A DNA stretch of 64,000 nt, taken from positions 22,865,621 to 22,929,620 of the forward strand of contig NC_067125.1 of NCBI RefSeq assembly GCF_021347895.1. The letters are read 5' to 3'. The stretch comes from Acanthochromis polyacanthus (taxonomy: Eukaryota; Chordata; Actinopteri; Pomacentridae). This document shows positions 12,720 to 25,580 of this stretch, piece after piece. The translations under genes and the position numbers were made by a program. The notes beneath the pieces are model-generated. The model was not told where the DNA came from. It saw only the letters and a list, made by a program, of their open reading frames with translations, and did not search any database. Position 1 is the stretch's first letter; each line of letters begins with the position of its first letter.

Positions 12720-13235
12720 GGACGGCTTGTTGACACACACAATGGGATCAGCCCCCTCACACTCACACAACACACACACATAACCGAGTCATGGCTCCAG
12801 CTTGACGCGTCATGCCCCCCTCTCTTACCCTCTTCAAACTGGGCTTGTGTGTATGTGTGTGTCAGAACAACCCATCCAGAGAACTCATCTGATGCCCTCG
12901 TTCCCTCACCTTACTGTGTCTCTCACACACACACAGTCACGTGTCACACACCTCCTCGCTCACACATCCCTCCAACACACATTTTCAGAGTACATTTACA
13001 CACTTCATTACCTAGCACACTTTATTCACACACATTTCTTACATGGATACACACACATTTTGAGAGCACAATGAATCTTTTGTTTCTTAGTGGCAACAAC
13101 CACAACTGTCCCTCACGGACTTTAGTACCTACAGTGAAGTTGTCTCCTCGGGGGTTATATCATCCTCAAACCCCCACACCCACCCCCGATTCCAACCACA
13201 CACACTCACATAGCCACACGCACACCCACACACAC
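12720..13235. repeat. CA-rich degenerate microsatellite region
   Basis: Many short CACACA runs are separated by other sequence on the plus strand. The long Thr/His/Ser-rich frames across it come from the CA composition and are not genes. Confidence 0.75.
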
Positions 13236-16200
13236 ATGCTTGGTAATGGAATAAGCAACAGTAATACACAGTAAACTGACCAGTTAGTGCTAATAGGTTC
13301 TTTCACTTTGGCCTGGTTTGGCTGTCACATGGCAGTAGGACAAGGCTCCGTCTTATGGCCCCATCCACCCTGCCGGATGGGACATATCAGCTCCAATTTG
13401 GCCCATCGCCGCCTTTAAGAAAATTCATCAGGCCCTCGTTAGGAATGAAAGCAGTCTGTGTACCAGGAGCCGGGGCAGATGGGAGATTAGTTCAGGCTCC
13501 CACGGACAGGGAATATAGGAGGAGAAGTGCTGTGTTTGTGAGAGCTACGATGGAGAAAATGAGGGAACATAAGGACCCTTAAGTTTTTGTCTTGAGTCAA
13601 TGTGTTTTGGTATTTTCAGCAGATATGATTATAAAACTATTGGTAATGTTCTAGAAATACTATTAGCAAAACTGTGAGGGCAGAAAATTCAGCTCATTCA
13701 TAACAACAGGACAAGATTGGCCCACTCAATCATTTTCTTAGCTGAATGTTTTAATATCTAGCTCTTCACAGAGCTGACCTCTGTGTGGCTACTCACCACT
13801 GCTCTAAATGATCATGAATGGGTGTGCTGCATTGTGAAAGCATCTGTACACGTCAGCAGTGATTATTTTCATCATCAGTGATTCTAGAGATTATTGCCAG
13901 ATATTCAGTTGTAAGTAATTCCATTCATTCATTTGGTAAATAAATAAAACAACAGTTCCAGCTCTACACCTGCATTTTCTGTTTTTTTTCTGGTTATTAA
14001 CGCTCCTTTTCTTGGTTAGATAAAACTATGAAGTCAGGTTGTCAAGGTTACCGCGCATCAGATAATTTGTTGCCTTCCTGTAAGTTAAGTGGAAGGAGGT
14101 ATCTTGGAAAATAAGGTTGTCCAGAAGTAAAGTTTTCATTGTCTTTGTCTTTCACTTACCAATTTCATTTTTTATTAACTTTAAAAATAATCTGACATTA
14201 TTAAAGGACAGGAAAACATTTGTGCCATTCAAAAAAAATAATTAGTTTTGAGATTAGTTTGGAAATCAATCTCAGAGTCCAATGGAAAAAGGACAAAATG
14301 TAGACAAATACTAATTAATTCATGCAGGACATCAATGTGTGTCATTGTTATGTGTGTTGCCACGTGTCGTCAGATCAACATGTAGCGTCGACCATACCTC
14401 CTGTCTACATGGCTTCAGCTGAAATGTAACAAATGTAACTCTACATGACAAAGTCAATGTTTTTTTTCTATTTAAGAGTTTTGAAAATAAAAGTGATACA
14501 ATGTATGTCTGTTGTTCAAATGAGACAGAAATGTTTATTAGGTTATTTAATTTGCTTGAGCATTGTTTCAGCATTCACATCAGTGAAGGAAAAAGAGATG
14601 AGCTCTCCCGTCCACATACCTGCCAGCTCACAGGTCCTTTTGCAGGCATTTTGCTTTTTTAATATTTCTATGCAGAACATCAATGTTCTGGCAACAACAT
14701 GACTTCTCGGAGTCTTACTTTGGCCGCAGTCTTTGCAGTAAATGCAATGCATGATGTTGGCGGTTTTATTCCATCTCAGTTTTTCCTGAAGGTTTAGAAA
14801 TTATTCACAGTGATGGATGGTACAGCGGAGTCAATGTGCAAGCAGAGATTCACAGTTCAGAGGGGGAGAGTATAACACAGGTTGTTTTCTGAAGCTGCAG
14901 TTCACTTACATTGCTTTAACTCCTCACATGCAGACTACTGGTAGGCAGCACGATTTACAGATGCTCTGTAAATGGCTCGCATGTAGACACTGTTAGTCTC
15001 CACACTGATGCTGGAGCGCAACAAGTCAAACGTGTGTGACCAAAAATGACTTTGAAATGAATAAAACAAGGCATTATGGTATTATATTTACTTTTGTTGA
15101 TCCTCAATAATTTTATCTACCTGGACAAGGCGCCCAGAGGCACAGAGAGACCAGCTAAACGTGACCAGTGAAATGTTTGGCTGCAGTGACAGATTTTTCG
15201 TCACATTTTGGACTCCTGAAAGAGATTTTCATGAAATTAAAGAGTGTCATGAACATTCGCTCTTAAGGAGCTATATTCAAATCTTTATTCCTCAGGAAGT
15301 CACAAGAATCATTTTCATGGACTTTTATGATGAACAAATTTTGCATGAAGGAAACAAGTACATTTATAGATTTCTAGTTCAATCACACATTTCTGAGAAT
15401 AAAGGCAGTATTGTTAGATCATTGTCTAAACTCTGACACTAAATGTCAGAATACTGTGAATGTAATGTTTTTTCAAGTCTGACTTTTTCTTTCTCCTAAT
15501 TTTAGGTTTGGAAATATTGATTTGTTGGCCTTAATCCTCATCTTTGTGAAATACAACACCAAAGCAGCAAAGAAATACACAATCTGCCAGTTAAAAGCTT
15601 GGTGCACAAGACCACTATACAATTAGGGCTGCTGGCATCCCATAGTCGCTTTTTTCATTTTGACCACAGATGTTATTTTTGCTCTCTGAGCTTTGATCAC
15701 CACTGTTTCTGACTTCACTAGGTTCAGTTACCTCTGTAACCTTTGTGTGCACTTATCGGTGTGGAGTGTCAATAAACAAATATAGACCAAAACTGCAGTG
15801 CATTTACATACTGAGTCAATTTCAGGGAGGTTTGTCCCTTTTATACACACACTGTCATCTTCAGCTTTGAGTGAGAAAATAGATGCAGTCAGTAAGGGTG
15901 TTGTCAAAGCGCATGGTGTTGTCCTTAATGATGGGTTGCCTCCTCAGTTGATGCCTGACATTGTTGATGTTCAGTATGTTGAATCAGAAGAGAATAACAC
16001 CATCACTGCAGCTCCCACCACCTTCCTTTTCTATCAGGCTATACTCCACAAGCCACCGCTGTAAACTGTCAGCTGTGTCCCTATGATTATTATAGTCATT
16101 TTTGTTGACTGCTTTCATAAATGCTGTTTCTGTCTGGACAATTAGCCTTTGGAGCTTTTGTTGCTACAATATCATTTGTCTTTGTTCATCTGTCTCTTCT

Positions 16201-19200
16201 CTGCTGGAAAAAAAAAAAGAAATGAGCTGCCATAGCATAGACCTCGCTGTACTTTTTTGCTGACTGTGATCACATTTTGAAACATAGTGGCAAGTTGAAA
16301 AAGTTGAACCATCATGAGCTGCATGGTGCGGCTGAGAGTCGCTCTTTTCCCACTGCTGCCACCTTATACTTAAAGCCGTCCACTGGGAGGCAAGTGGCAC
16401 ACTTATAGCCTGAAAACAATAGGAAATACACTTTATTTTGTCACTGGGGCTAACTTAAGTTTGTTTTCAGTGCTTTTGTCAAACGTACAGTTTGTGCAAG
16501 TCTGTGATACTGTATTCCCAAGACAAGCATTGGCATGCAGTGGTTTAGAAAGGCAATGAGATCGTGTCAGATCATTGAAAGGCACGAACACATGAAGTAC
16601 ATCACTACACATCACATTTTTAAGGCTTCGATAGGGATTATTGACCACTGCTCATGATTTGATGTCAGGTTAAAAGTTTTGAAAGGCTCAATAAGTGCAA
16701 AAGAAGTGTGTGCAGGGTTTGGGTGTTTAGTGTATTTGAATGTATAGCTGCTGTTTCAGCTCTGCATGGAATGTGGTTATATGTGTGCAAACTGTAACTG
16801 TGTCCCACTTTTATCTTCGGTTATTGCCACACACAGCAGCCTGGTTACTGAAGTGAGACAACCAACTCTTCTCTCTCTCTCTCTCTCCCCCTCTCCCCTT
16901 ATCTCCCCTCTATCTATCACATTCCTCCCTTTGATCAATGCCAGGGCACGTGTGGTCGGAGCCGGGGAGTTTGCGAGTGTGTGACTGAGATTATGAACGT
17001 GTTATCATATGCACTGTGTGTTAGTGCAGTGAGTGTCTGTGTTTGTGTCTGTGCATACAAGATTGGCCATGCTTTGATCTCCCATGCAGTGTTGTCTTTG
17101 AACTGAAGAGCTGTGTATGACAGAGGCTGGTGCTAAAGCAGCGAAGGCCTTCAGCTGATAAGACGGCCACATGGAGCTCAGTAAAGCTATAGCCGAGTTT
17201 TCCTACTGGACATTTCGCTGGACAGTCATTCGTTTAGATTAAGATGATCCTACATCCACATATATATAGCAAGGACAGCAAGTAACGCATCACTTCCTAG
17301 AACTACTGTTGACCCAAATGTTCAGGATATAAACACGAGAATGTAGAAGAAGCACTGTCATAGAAAATAGAAATGTAGTTGATTTCAACTGTGACAAGTT
17401 GATACTAATATCCATTTTTGGTATTGTAAGTTAAATCCTTTTTTTGGAGCAGCTCACGTAGGTCTCTATTACACAATACCAAAGACTGTCATCCATTTCA
17501 AAATTATTTGTCTTTTTTCTAACTACTTAAAATATACAGTTTTTGCACTGCTGCTTCTTTTTGGACAGTGTTTAAACCTCTGCACCTCCATGAGAACAGC
17601 ACTGCCATGTATATAAATATCATAAATATTTTTGTGCAGTACAACAAAGTTAAAGCACATTAATTTATTAAAACAGGAGAAAAAATAAATTTAATTTATT
17701 TTGTTATTTCAAAAATAAAAGAGAAAAAACTGAAATCAACATACACAGCATTTGTCCATGTGCTACCAATAGTGAAAAATGTGTGGCTCTACATACTTTA
17801 GACATTTTACTACTTTCATTTTTAGTTAGTTTCCATGCGTTTCATCTTTATGCTGCGTGTATATAGCCTGCAGCCTGCACCCTGCAGCCTGCACTGAACA
17901 GTTCCTGAATTTCATTACCAGTCAGTCATGGAATCATGGTTGCACCAACAAATGCAGAATTCCTTGTTTTATACAGCATCTGGTGCAAGTGGTTTATTTT
18001 TGGTGAATTTGTATATTTGGCATTTAGAATCGAGTGATTTTGATGACTTTTACAAGTTTGACATCTTTATTAAGTTATAGATGTAGGTTACATGATGACT
18101 ATTTCCTGACTGAATAAACAGTTGCAAAATGAAGTCCTGAAAGTCAGGAAGCAAATTTTCAGTTGGAGAGTATTTTATTACCAGTACTACATTGTCAGTA
18201 GTACTAAAACTAGCACAGTAATTGGTGATAACTTTGTATTACTTACTAAATATGTAACATGATAAGGCAAACTTCTATATATCCTGACAATAAACAATGA
18301 CTATGAGTGACAGAGCAACATTACAGGTGCATGAGTGAAACAGAGCAAATTAAAGTTTTTGTCATCATATTCTCTCTTTGTTATGATGAGAGTATTTTTG
18401 ACAGTTGTGCCACAGCTGTTAGACCACTTCATCAAATCCACCTTTGTTCTGAAAACACTCCAGACAAAGGACATATCACCTGGCCAGTGTTTTTATCTAT
18501 GACAGGTTGGTGTTGGAACTTTGCCAGCAAAGCTTTCACTCAGCTTGGCTGGATTTCAGTGTGACATCTTGTGTTCAGTGCTGAAATACTTCAAGTAAAT
18601 TTTGCAGTAAATGTTTTCACCTGTTGTCATCCCAGGTTAGTTGCTGCGTATCATCACTTTGCCTGTCTCTCTGAAGGGGATGAGTACATGTTCAATAAAC
18701 AACCATTTTGTCTGCACAATTTAACAAATGCCATGGAAGGAGGCAGCTACTGGTTTATATCAGGAAATTGTTGGTAAATACATTAGTTTTAAAACTTAAA
18801 AATCTTGATGAGGAGCAACAAATTTCCAACAAATCCTTCATCCACCTTAGAGATCCCTGACTACAGTTGTTGCTCCTTGCTGTCAAGTTTCCCTCGGGTC
18901 ATTCCATAAGACATGAATGTAAAATGTCACCCTTTCCCCTGTTGGAAGTGGTGGCTATGCATGGGAGCACCTTCACCCCCACCGCACCCTGTCCTCCTGA
19001 CCCCCCCACATGCTTCTCATTTAGGGCATCAGGCATCTCGGCTGCAGTCCTGACCTCGCTCCTCAGGGTTTTATGAGGCAACCATTAACTCCCTGCTGGC
19101 CCTCCATGGCCTGCTGGCCAGATTTACAGCACCAATGAAGTTGGGAGTGTGTGTGAGGAAAAGCTATGGTTGTGTTGACGATCACAAGGGCCACCCTAGC

Positions 19201-20939
19201 TAGCCCAGTAGGCGCTAGAGGCGTAAGGTGTGTGTATGTTGTCTGGCCCCTTGCTTACCCTGTGACTCTGAGTCTCCATTAATCTGCAGCATTAGCGTTA
19301 CTGAGCTAATGGATCCAGCCACAGCATTAGCTGTGGGGAAGAAAGAGGTCCAGAGCTGTGAGATGGTAGAATTCAGCATTAGAGGAGAGGAAGGGAAGTG
19401 ATACACCTCCTTCTGTCAGCAAAAGTCTTCTAATATGAAGGTGCAATTTTTATTTTAAATCAGTGTAAGCTGAAATTTTGGAAGCAGAAAATTGGCTTAT
19501 GTGCTTTGAATCTCAAAATTCAGGATGACCACTAACGAATGAGTCATCATACACAGTGTGGTCATTTTCCTGTTAAAAACACTTCAAGACTGCAGATAGA
19601 CATGTTGCCTGTCGTTATGAATTCAACTGGCCTCAGCTGCCAAGACTTACACTCAAAACGTGTCAAGCTGTGCAACATCAGCAACATCAGTTTATAAAAT
19701 TTGTACTCAGCAAATGCCTTCTGGTGCTTGGCAATGGCACTAGCCCTGTGTTTGATTCCACTGTGAAGCTGAACGTCTGGGGCTTGCTTGAGTTCAGCAC
19801 CAGCTGGAAAAAGAGGTCCTTCATCATACACCAGTATACAGTAGTAGCAACATCAGAAAAACTGCAGAATCAAAACATTTCATAGCAGATATGTTGGCAT
19901 GTCATGGCAAAAAAAACCATAGTTTGATAACACTAAAAACAACAGTGTTCCATTTAGGCCACTTGCTTTCGGGTTTTTAATATTGGACCCACAACCAAGG
20001 CTTACTAGGACACGTGATAGGACAAGACCCAGCTTTAGCAAAATTTGTACTATCTGTGCTTTTGTTGCTTTGATAAGTCAAAATGTCTGCCGTGATTAAG
20101 GTCTCTAGGAGATGGATAAGTAAAGAAAGAAAGCGAGAAAATTCGGAGAGGAGAGAGACACTTTAGACACTGTAGTTGAGTGAGTTGTCACCAATAGGGT
20201 TCTGGGTTTGGCTTTGCCAACCATCGCCATTTGGCTACAAAATCCATATTAGAGTGAAGATGTGGGAACCTTGGTGAAGCTCAGGTAGGACAGGCAACCA
20301 CAACAAAGAATGATCCCAAAACACTACAAAAATACACAGAGAAGGGAAAAAAAGAAACTATCAACCTCATGTGTCCAGCTGGATTTTTTTCTGTTCAAAA
20401 AAAAAAACAACAACACTGTGATGACTGACCTTTTTCCCTCTAAATGTGGAGTGGCATTCCGAGACTGAGGTGTCCATTTTGTGTCAGAAGCTCTTTGGGA
20501 GTTGGAGTCCCAGACTCCCAGAGTGCTACTTTGTGTCTTCAGGCGGAGATCTAACACCTAGGCACTTAGCTCTATAGCATCTCTCCCTCCTACTTTCTCA
20601 CCCTTTACCCAAGTGGCATCGCACTGGAAGAAAAGGTGGGATCACAGTCCCTGAGGTGTTACTGGACCTGTCCACAGCCTCAAAGCGTGTGTTCCTGTGT
20701 GCATGTGTCCGTTGTTGTCTGTGTTGGCTGAAATACACGTCAGCTTCATTTTCTCTTGTTCTGTTTTAGTAGTTTTTGGCCATAAATTGTATCTTTAAAT
20801 ATAGCATCAATCTTGCCAGAAAAAGTACCCTACATTTCCTGCATAATATTGTTGTAGAATTGCCTTTAGATCAACTTGCTTCATTTCGAACAGTTCGGAG
20901 TTCACTAAAACTATGGTTATTGCTACTCAATATATAAGT
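13236..20939. other. Long gene-free stretch
   Basis: I can assign no gene or element over 7.7 kb. Open frames at 15161-15436 (91 codons) and 15798-16064 (88 codons) have no recognisable domain and no splice context. A block at 13330-13580 is unusually ordered and free of low complexity (candidate conserved non-coding element). A TC-rich run lies at about 16867-16908. Around 17560-17640 there is a faint resemblance to the repeat family at 11752 and 46536. Confidence 0.5.
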
Positions 20940-21722
20940 TAGACCCTCCAGAAAAACGCGGGCAAAAAATCCTTGATTATGCGGGCTAAAATCCTTGATT
21001 ATGCGAATAAATATGTGGGTTTTTATGCCATTTTATGTGAGGAAATTGCGCAAAGTTGCAAAGTATGCGAATAGTTGTGAAATATGCCAAAGTATGCGCG
21101 ATTCACCTGCCGTCTGGCCGAAGAGGGATGTGTCCTCTAATCAGACACTGGGACTGCTGCGGGGTTACAGGACTGACAGCCTGTGCTTTGGGAGGGGGAG
21201 AAGCTCACTGCAGCACCTGCTCCTTGTTGAGTACAGTAACTGCAGAATGATCTGAGTTTTCCTGTCAGTCTCCAAAACGGCAGAAAAAGTCGCTAAATTT
21301 GTGGTTAGTCGCTTTTGACAAAAAAGTCACTAGGACACTTTGGAAAGTCGCTAGATTTAGTGAAAAAGTCGCTAAGTTGGCAACACTGGCGCCGTGCTCC
21401 GCATCAGCTCGTGCTTCTTGTGTGTGTGTGAATGCGCGAACTGATGACGTCAGGCCGGGCGTCACATAAAAACTCACTCACAACTCCATTTATATTGGTT
21501 ATAATTTTCTCATTTTATGCGGAAATTCTGAAATCAAACGGGATCCGCATATTTCTCCTTTGTTTTTCGTGGAAATGTGAGATCCTTGTGGGAATTATGC
21601 GCTGTTTTGCGGGGATTATGCGGCCTTTTGGGAAATAATTGATCCCCGCATAATCAGCGGCATTTTGGTGATTAATGCAGGAATTCATGCGATCGCATAA
21701 TCACATTTGCCTAGGGGGTCTA
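20940..21722. mobile_element. Non-autonomous DNA element with 6-bp target duplication
   Basis: The left end TAGACCCTCCAG and the right end CTAGGGGGTCTA form short inverted termini. They are flanked by ataagt at 20934-20939 and at 21723-21728. The 783-bp body is dominated by TTATGCG/CGCATAA-type words on both strands near the two ends, giving a long imperfect inverted relationship. No transposase is encoded, and open frames inside are short. A 6-bp duplication is uncommon among known superfamilies, so I do not assign one. Confidence 0.75.
21287..21374 (+). repeat. Five spaced copies of an AAGTCGCTA-like word
   Basis: Copies start at 21287, 21306, 21324, 21345 and 21366, spaced 18-21 bp. Three are exact AAGTCGCTA and two are variants. 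They lie in the middle of the 20940-21722 element and are followed by agttggcaacactgg. They could be protein-binding repeats or remains of another inserted sequence. Confidence 0.75.
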
Positions 21723-21728
21723 ATAAGT

Positions 21729-23949
21729 GGAAGCTACTATTTGGAGGTAAAAATGAAAGTGAGCACTTCTGAAATGTCACTTATTATCCTTCATTGCAGA
21801 GGAAAACCATGCACAAACTGGAATGATTGTTTACAATAGACAGTTGAGTAGTAATTTCATGTTTATTCTTCGATTGTCTGAATTTGCGCTTGAGGTTGCC
21901 TCCTTTCATTGCATTTCGCTGCATTCTGAGATCTGAGTGATTCACTTTATAAATGCAATGTACAATGCAGTGGACTTATTGGCTAAAACTACAATAATAG
22001 TCCTGCAGTTTTCTTTAAAATCTGGGGAAAAAAATAAACATTAAAAACAGCTCAGAATGCTCAGGTTTTTAGTTGTTTTTTTTCTATCTTTTTGTTATTA
22101 TTTTTGTCTGTGCAATACTGAATAAGTGCATACTAAACCTAATCTGACCAGACCTGAGTCTTTATTTAATGCATTGACAAGAAGAGACCCAAACAGAGAC
22201 AACTACAACACTGGCAGCAATTAAATATGCCACTAACAGGTACCAATTTTGTTTGGTTCAATTTTGACATTAGCCTTATTGACATACAAATCTGAGAACA
22301 GCTGCAATGCAGCTGAACTTTATCCAGTCCAGCCAGACTAAATATAATTTAGACACTGCCCAGCTTGAGCCCCTCTGGTCATGTCGTGGTCACTAGAAAC
22401 TGAGTGAACCCATGTAGATCTTCGTCGTCAGAAAACTTTGAGTTCTTCAACATTTCTTTATTAAGACAAGTCAAGAAATGGACTGTGATGTCAACATGCT
22501 TAAATAACTTCTTCTACTCGTGATTGACTTGCTGCATTCTTCAAATAAATCACAGGTATTGCTTTTGAGAAACAGAAGATCTGCACTGCTTGAATAGCAA
22601 AGGTAATGTATAGAAAGTATGAGAAATAAAAACACAAACACAGTGAAGATTTGTCCAGTTTTCTGCAAAACCTCATCTTTTTTAGCCATAATCTCCTTCC
22701 ATCTTCCTGAATTGATTGATTGTAAAGATGCATATAGAGAAGTATTTGTACTTTATGATCATCCATGCATCCGCATTTGCCATAGACACTTGAAGCTTCA
22801 CTGAAAAAATCGTGAGGTTTGTGACCCGCTGAAACACCCCACACCTGCAGTAATGATGTCACTTGTGGCACTTACCACAGTTGATTGAAATCATGTACAA
22901 ATCAAAGCATCTCAAAAGTCTGATTGTGTTTTCTTCAAATACAGTTAATTTATAATTATAATAATGAATTATTATTAAAGTGTATGTAATTGTAAAGTCC
23001 CTCATAAGCATTTCTATGTAACGTGAAGTCTGGTGGTCACAAATCTTGAGATACACACAGACATCTGCAGAAACGTCTGTGCAGACCTTCATGGCAGTGA
23101 AAGATGATAAAATGTTTGTCGTATAGATGTTGTACTGTTTAATTGTGAGGCGTTACGTGGATTTTTGTATGGCATTTTTTGCAAAAGGAAGAAACAAGCA
23201 GTGGGAGTGGGATGACTAAAACAGACAGCATTCAGAGATCCTGACTGCAACCCTGCAGTTCTGCAATAACATCACTTATGATATATCATATGATATTCTT
23301 TCATCAAAGACAGACCTGCCTGTGTTTCTTATTTTGTTTTGCAAAATGACTTTCTCCTCCCTCCTAAATGTCTTTGTTAACATGTGCAGAAAAGTCTCCT
23401 CACCGTGATCGTGAAGGAAAGGGTTCAAAGGTTCAAGGTCAGGTGTTTCTCATGTCTGAAAGGCTCACTCTCTCAGTCTTATGGCAAACACAGCCATACA
23501 GCAGAGCTGGTTCACTGGTGAGCAGGGGCTGTAAAAGCAGCTCTTCTGCACACTCTCACAAACACACATGCAAGTTTGCACACAAACCTGAGAATGGAGC
23601 ACTACAATGTGGGCTAATGGCTTTCACAGGAGCAGTCGGACTCATCTATCATGTCTTCTCCACTGCTCCTTGTCCGATGCTTAAATGCCAAATCTGCATC
23701 ATTTTCCCCCTCTTTCCGTTTTTCACACCTCCACAGACCACAACTGGTTCCACTGTTCACTTTCCATCATACTTTTGATTTGATTCCTGTTCATTGTAAC
23801 AGATCAGCGATGGATTCAGAGAGGAACTCATGTCAGCCTTCTGCAAATGAATCAATATTTGTTGACTGTGATAAATTTGAACAACACATTCACTACATGT
23901 TTAATTGGCCAGAGTTGTGCTAAGGAAAACATGAATTATTAAAACAAGA
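21729..23949. other. Gene-free stretch, nothing recognised
   Basis: AT-rich sequence with no recognisable exon or element. The 123-codon minus-strand frame at 22500-22871 and the 136-codon plus-strand frame at 23368-23778 have no family motif. Confidence 0.55.
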
Positions 23950-23951
23950 TA

Positions 23952-24161
23952 CAGTGGGTATGGAAAGTATTCAGACTTCTTGAAATTTTTCACTCTCTGT
24001 GTCATTGCAGCCATTTGCCAAAATCAAAGAAGTTCATTTTATTTCTCATTAATGTACACTCAGCACCCCATCTTGACAGAAAAAAACAGAAATGTAGAAA
24101 TTTTTGCAAATTTATTAAAAAAGAAAAACTGAAATATCCCATGGTCATAAGTATTCAGACC
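23952..24161 (+). repeat. Left IR/DR terminal repeat of the Tc1-like element
   Basis: The outer direct repeat is near 23959-23976 (GGAAAGTATTCAGAC) and the inner one near 24146-24162 (CATAAGTATTCAGACC). In this family the transposase paired-like domains bind such repeats. The sequence mirrors 25369-25578. Confidence 0.93.
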
Positions 24162-24327
24162 CTTTGCAGCGACATTCATATTTAACTCACATGCTGTCCA
24201 TTTCCTCTGATCCTCCTCGAGATGGTTCTGCTTCTTTATTGGAGTCCAGCTGTGTTTAATTAAACTGATTGGACTTGATTAGGAAAGGCACACACCTGTC
24301 TATATAAGACTTTACAGCTCACAGTGC

Positions 24328-25362
24328 ATGTCAGAGCAAATGAGAATCATGAGGTGGAAGGAACTGCCCAAGGAGCTCAGAGACAGAATTGTGGCAAGGC
24401 ACAGATCTGGCCAAGGTTACAAAAGAATTTCTGCAGCACTCAAGGTTCCTAAGAGCACAGTGGCCTCCATAATCCTCAAATGGAAGAAGTTTGGGACGAC
24501 CACAACTCTTCCTAGACCTGGCCATGCAGCCAAACTGAGCAATGGTGGGAGAAGAGCCTTGGTGAGAGAGGTAAAGAAGAACCCAAAGATCACTGTGGCT
24601 GAGCTCCAGAGATGCAGTCGGGAGATAGGAGAAAGTTCCACAAAGTCAACTATCACTGCAGCCCTCCACCAGTCGGGGCTTTATGGCAGAGTGGCCCGAC
24701 GGAAGCCTCTCCTCAGTGCAAGATGCATGAAACCCTCATAGAGTTTTCCAAAAAACACATGAAGGACTCCCAGACTATGAGAAATAAGATTCTCTGGTCT
24801 GATGAGACCAAGATTGAACTTTTTGGTGTTAATTCTAAGCGGTATGTGTGGAGAAAAGCAGGCACTGCTCATCACCTGCCCAATACAATCCCTACAGTGA
24901 AACATGGTGATGGGAGCATCATGTTGTGGGGGTGTTTTTCAGCTGCAGGGACGACTGGTTGCAATTGAAGGAAGGATGAATGTGGCCAAGTACAGAGATA
25001 TCCTGGAGGAAAACCTCTTCCAGAGTGCTCAGGACCTCAGACTGGGCCGAAGGTTCACCTTTCAACAGGACAATGACCCTAAGCACACAGCTAAAATAAC
25101 AAAGGAGTGGCTTCAGAACAACTCTGTGACCGTTCTTGACTGGCCCAGCCAGAGCCCTGACCTAAACCCAATTGAGCATCTCTGGAGAGACCTCAAAATG
25201 TCTGTCCACCAACGTTGACCATCCAACCTGACAGAACTGGAGAGGATCTGCAAGGAAGAATGGCAGAAGATCCCCAAATCCAGGTGTGAAAAACTTGTTG
25301 CGTCATTCCCAAAAAGACTCATGGCTGTACTAGCTGAAAAGGGTGCTTCTACTCAATACTGA
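24328..25362 (+). pseudogene. Tc1-like transposase pseudogene
   Basis: The start codon at 24328 opens MSEQMRIMRWKELPKELRDR, followed by the HTH motif segment GYKRISAALKVPKSTVASII of the paired-like DNA-binding domain. The DDE catalytic domain follows: the first Asp in [11 protein letters not shown], the second in [11 protein letters not shown], and the final Glu in [11 protein letters not shown]. Three lesions are visible. A frame change near 24725-24745 shifts frame 1 to frame 3. A second near 24945-24955, apparently a ~5-bp loss after SAAG, returns to frame 1. A TGA at 25216-25218 replaces what is probably an Arg codon (CGA to TGA, a CpG decay). The C-terminus then reads on to a natural stop at 25360-25362. 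All three catalytic residues are still encoded, but no intact protein can be made. Confidence 0.95.
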
Positions 25363-25368
25363 ACACAG

Positions 25369-25578
25369 GGTCTGAATACTTCTGACCATGTGATATTTCA
25401 GTTTTTCTTTTTTAATAAATTTGCAAAAATTTCAATATTTCTGTTTTTTTCTGTCAAGATGGGGTGCTGAGTGTACATTAATGAGAAATAAAATGAACTT
25501 TTTTGATTTTGGCACATGGCTGCAATGACACAGAGAGTGAAAAATTTCAAGGGGTCTGAATACTTTCCGTACTCACTG
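25369..25578 (-). repeat. Right IR/DR terminal repeat of the Tc1-like element
   Basis: Inverted copy of 23952-24161. The inner repeat starts GGTCTGAATACTTCTGACC and the outer one is GGTCTGAATACTTTCCG next to the terminal CACTG. About ten differences separate the two ends. Confidence 0.93.
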
Positions 25579-25580
25579 TA

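Larger units (their letters stand above)
23952..25578 (+). mobile_element. Tc1-like transposon, nearly full length
   Basis: A 1.63-kb element is bounded by TA at 23950-23951 and 25579-25580. Its ends are ~210-bp inverted repeats, each with an outer and an inner direct repeat containing AGTATTCAGAC (IR/DR organisation). A single transposase frame of about 345 codons lies between them but is broken (see 24328-25362). The two ends agree at roughly 95%. The element cannot make its own transposase. Its ends look complete, so trans-mobilisation is conceivable but not shown. Confidence 0.97.

Noticed and set aside
12717..13274. A 185-codon Thr/His/Ser-rich protein
   Set aside because: Composition follows the CA-rich tract, and there is no splice or start context.
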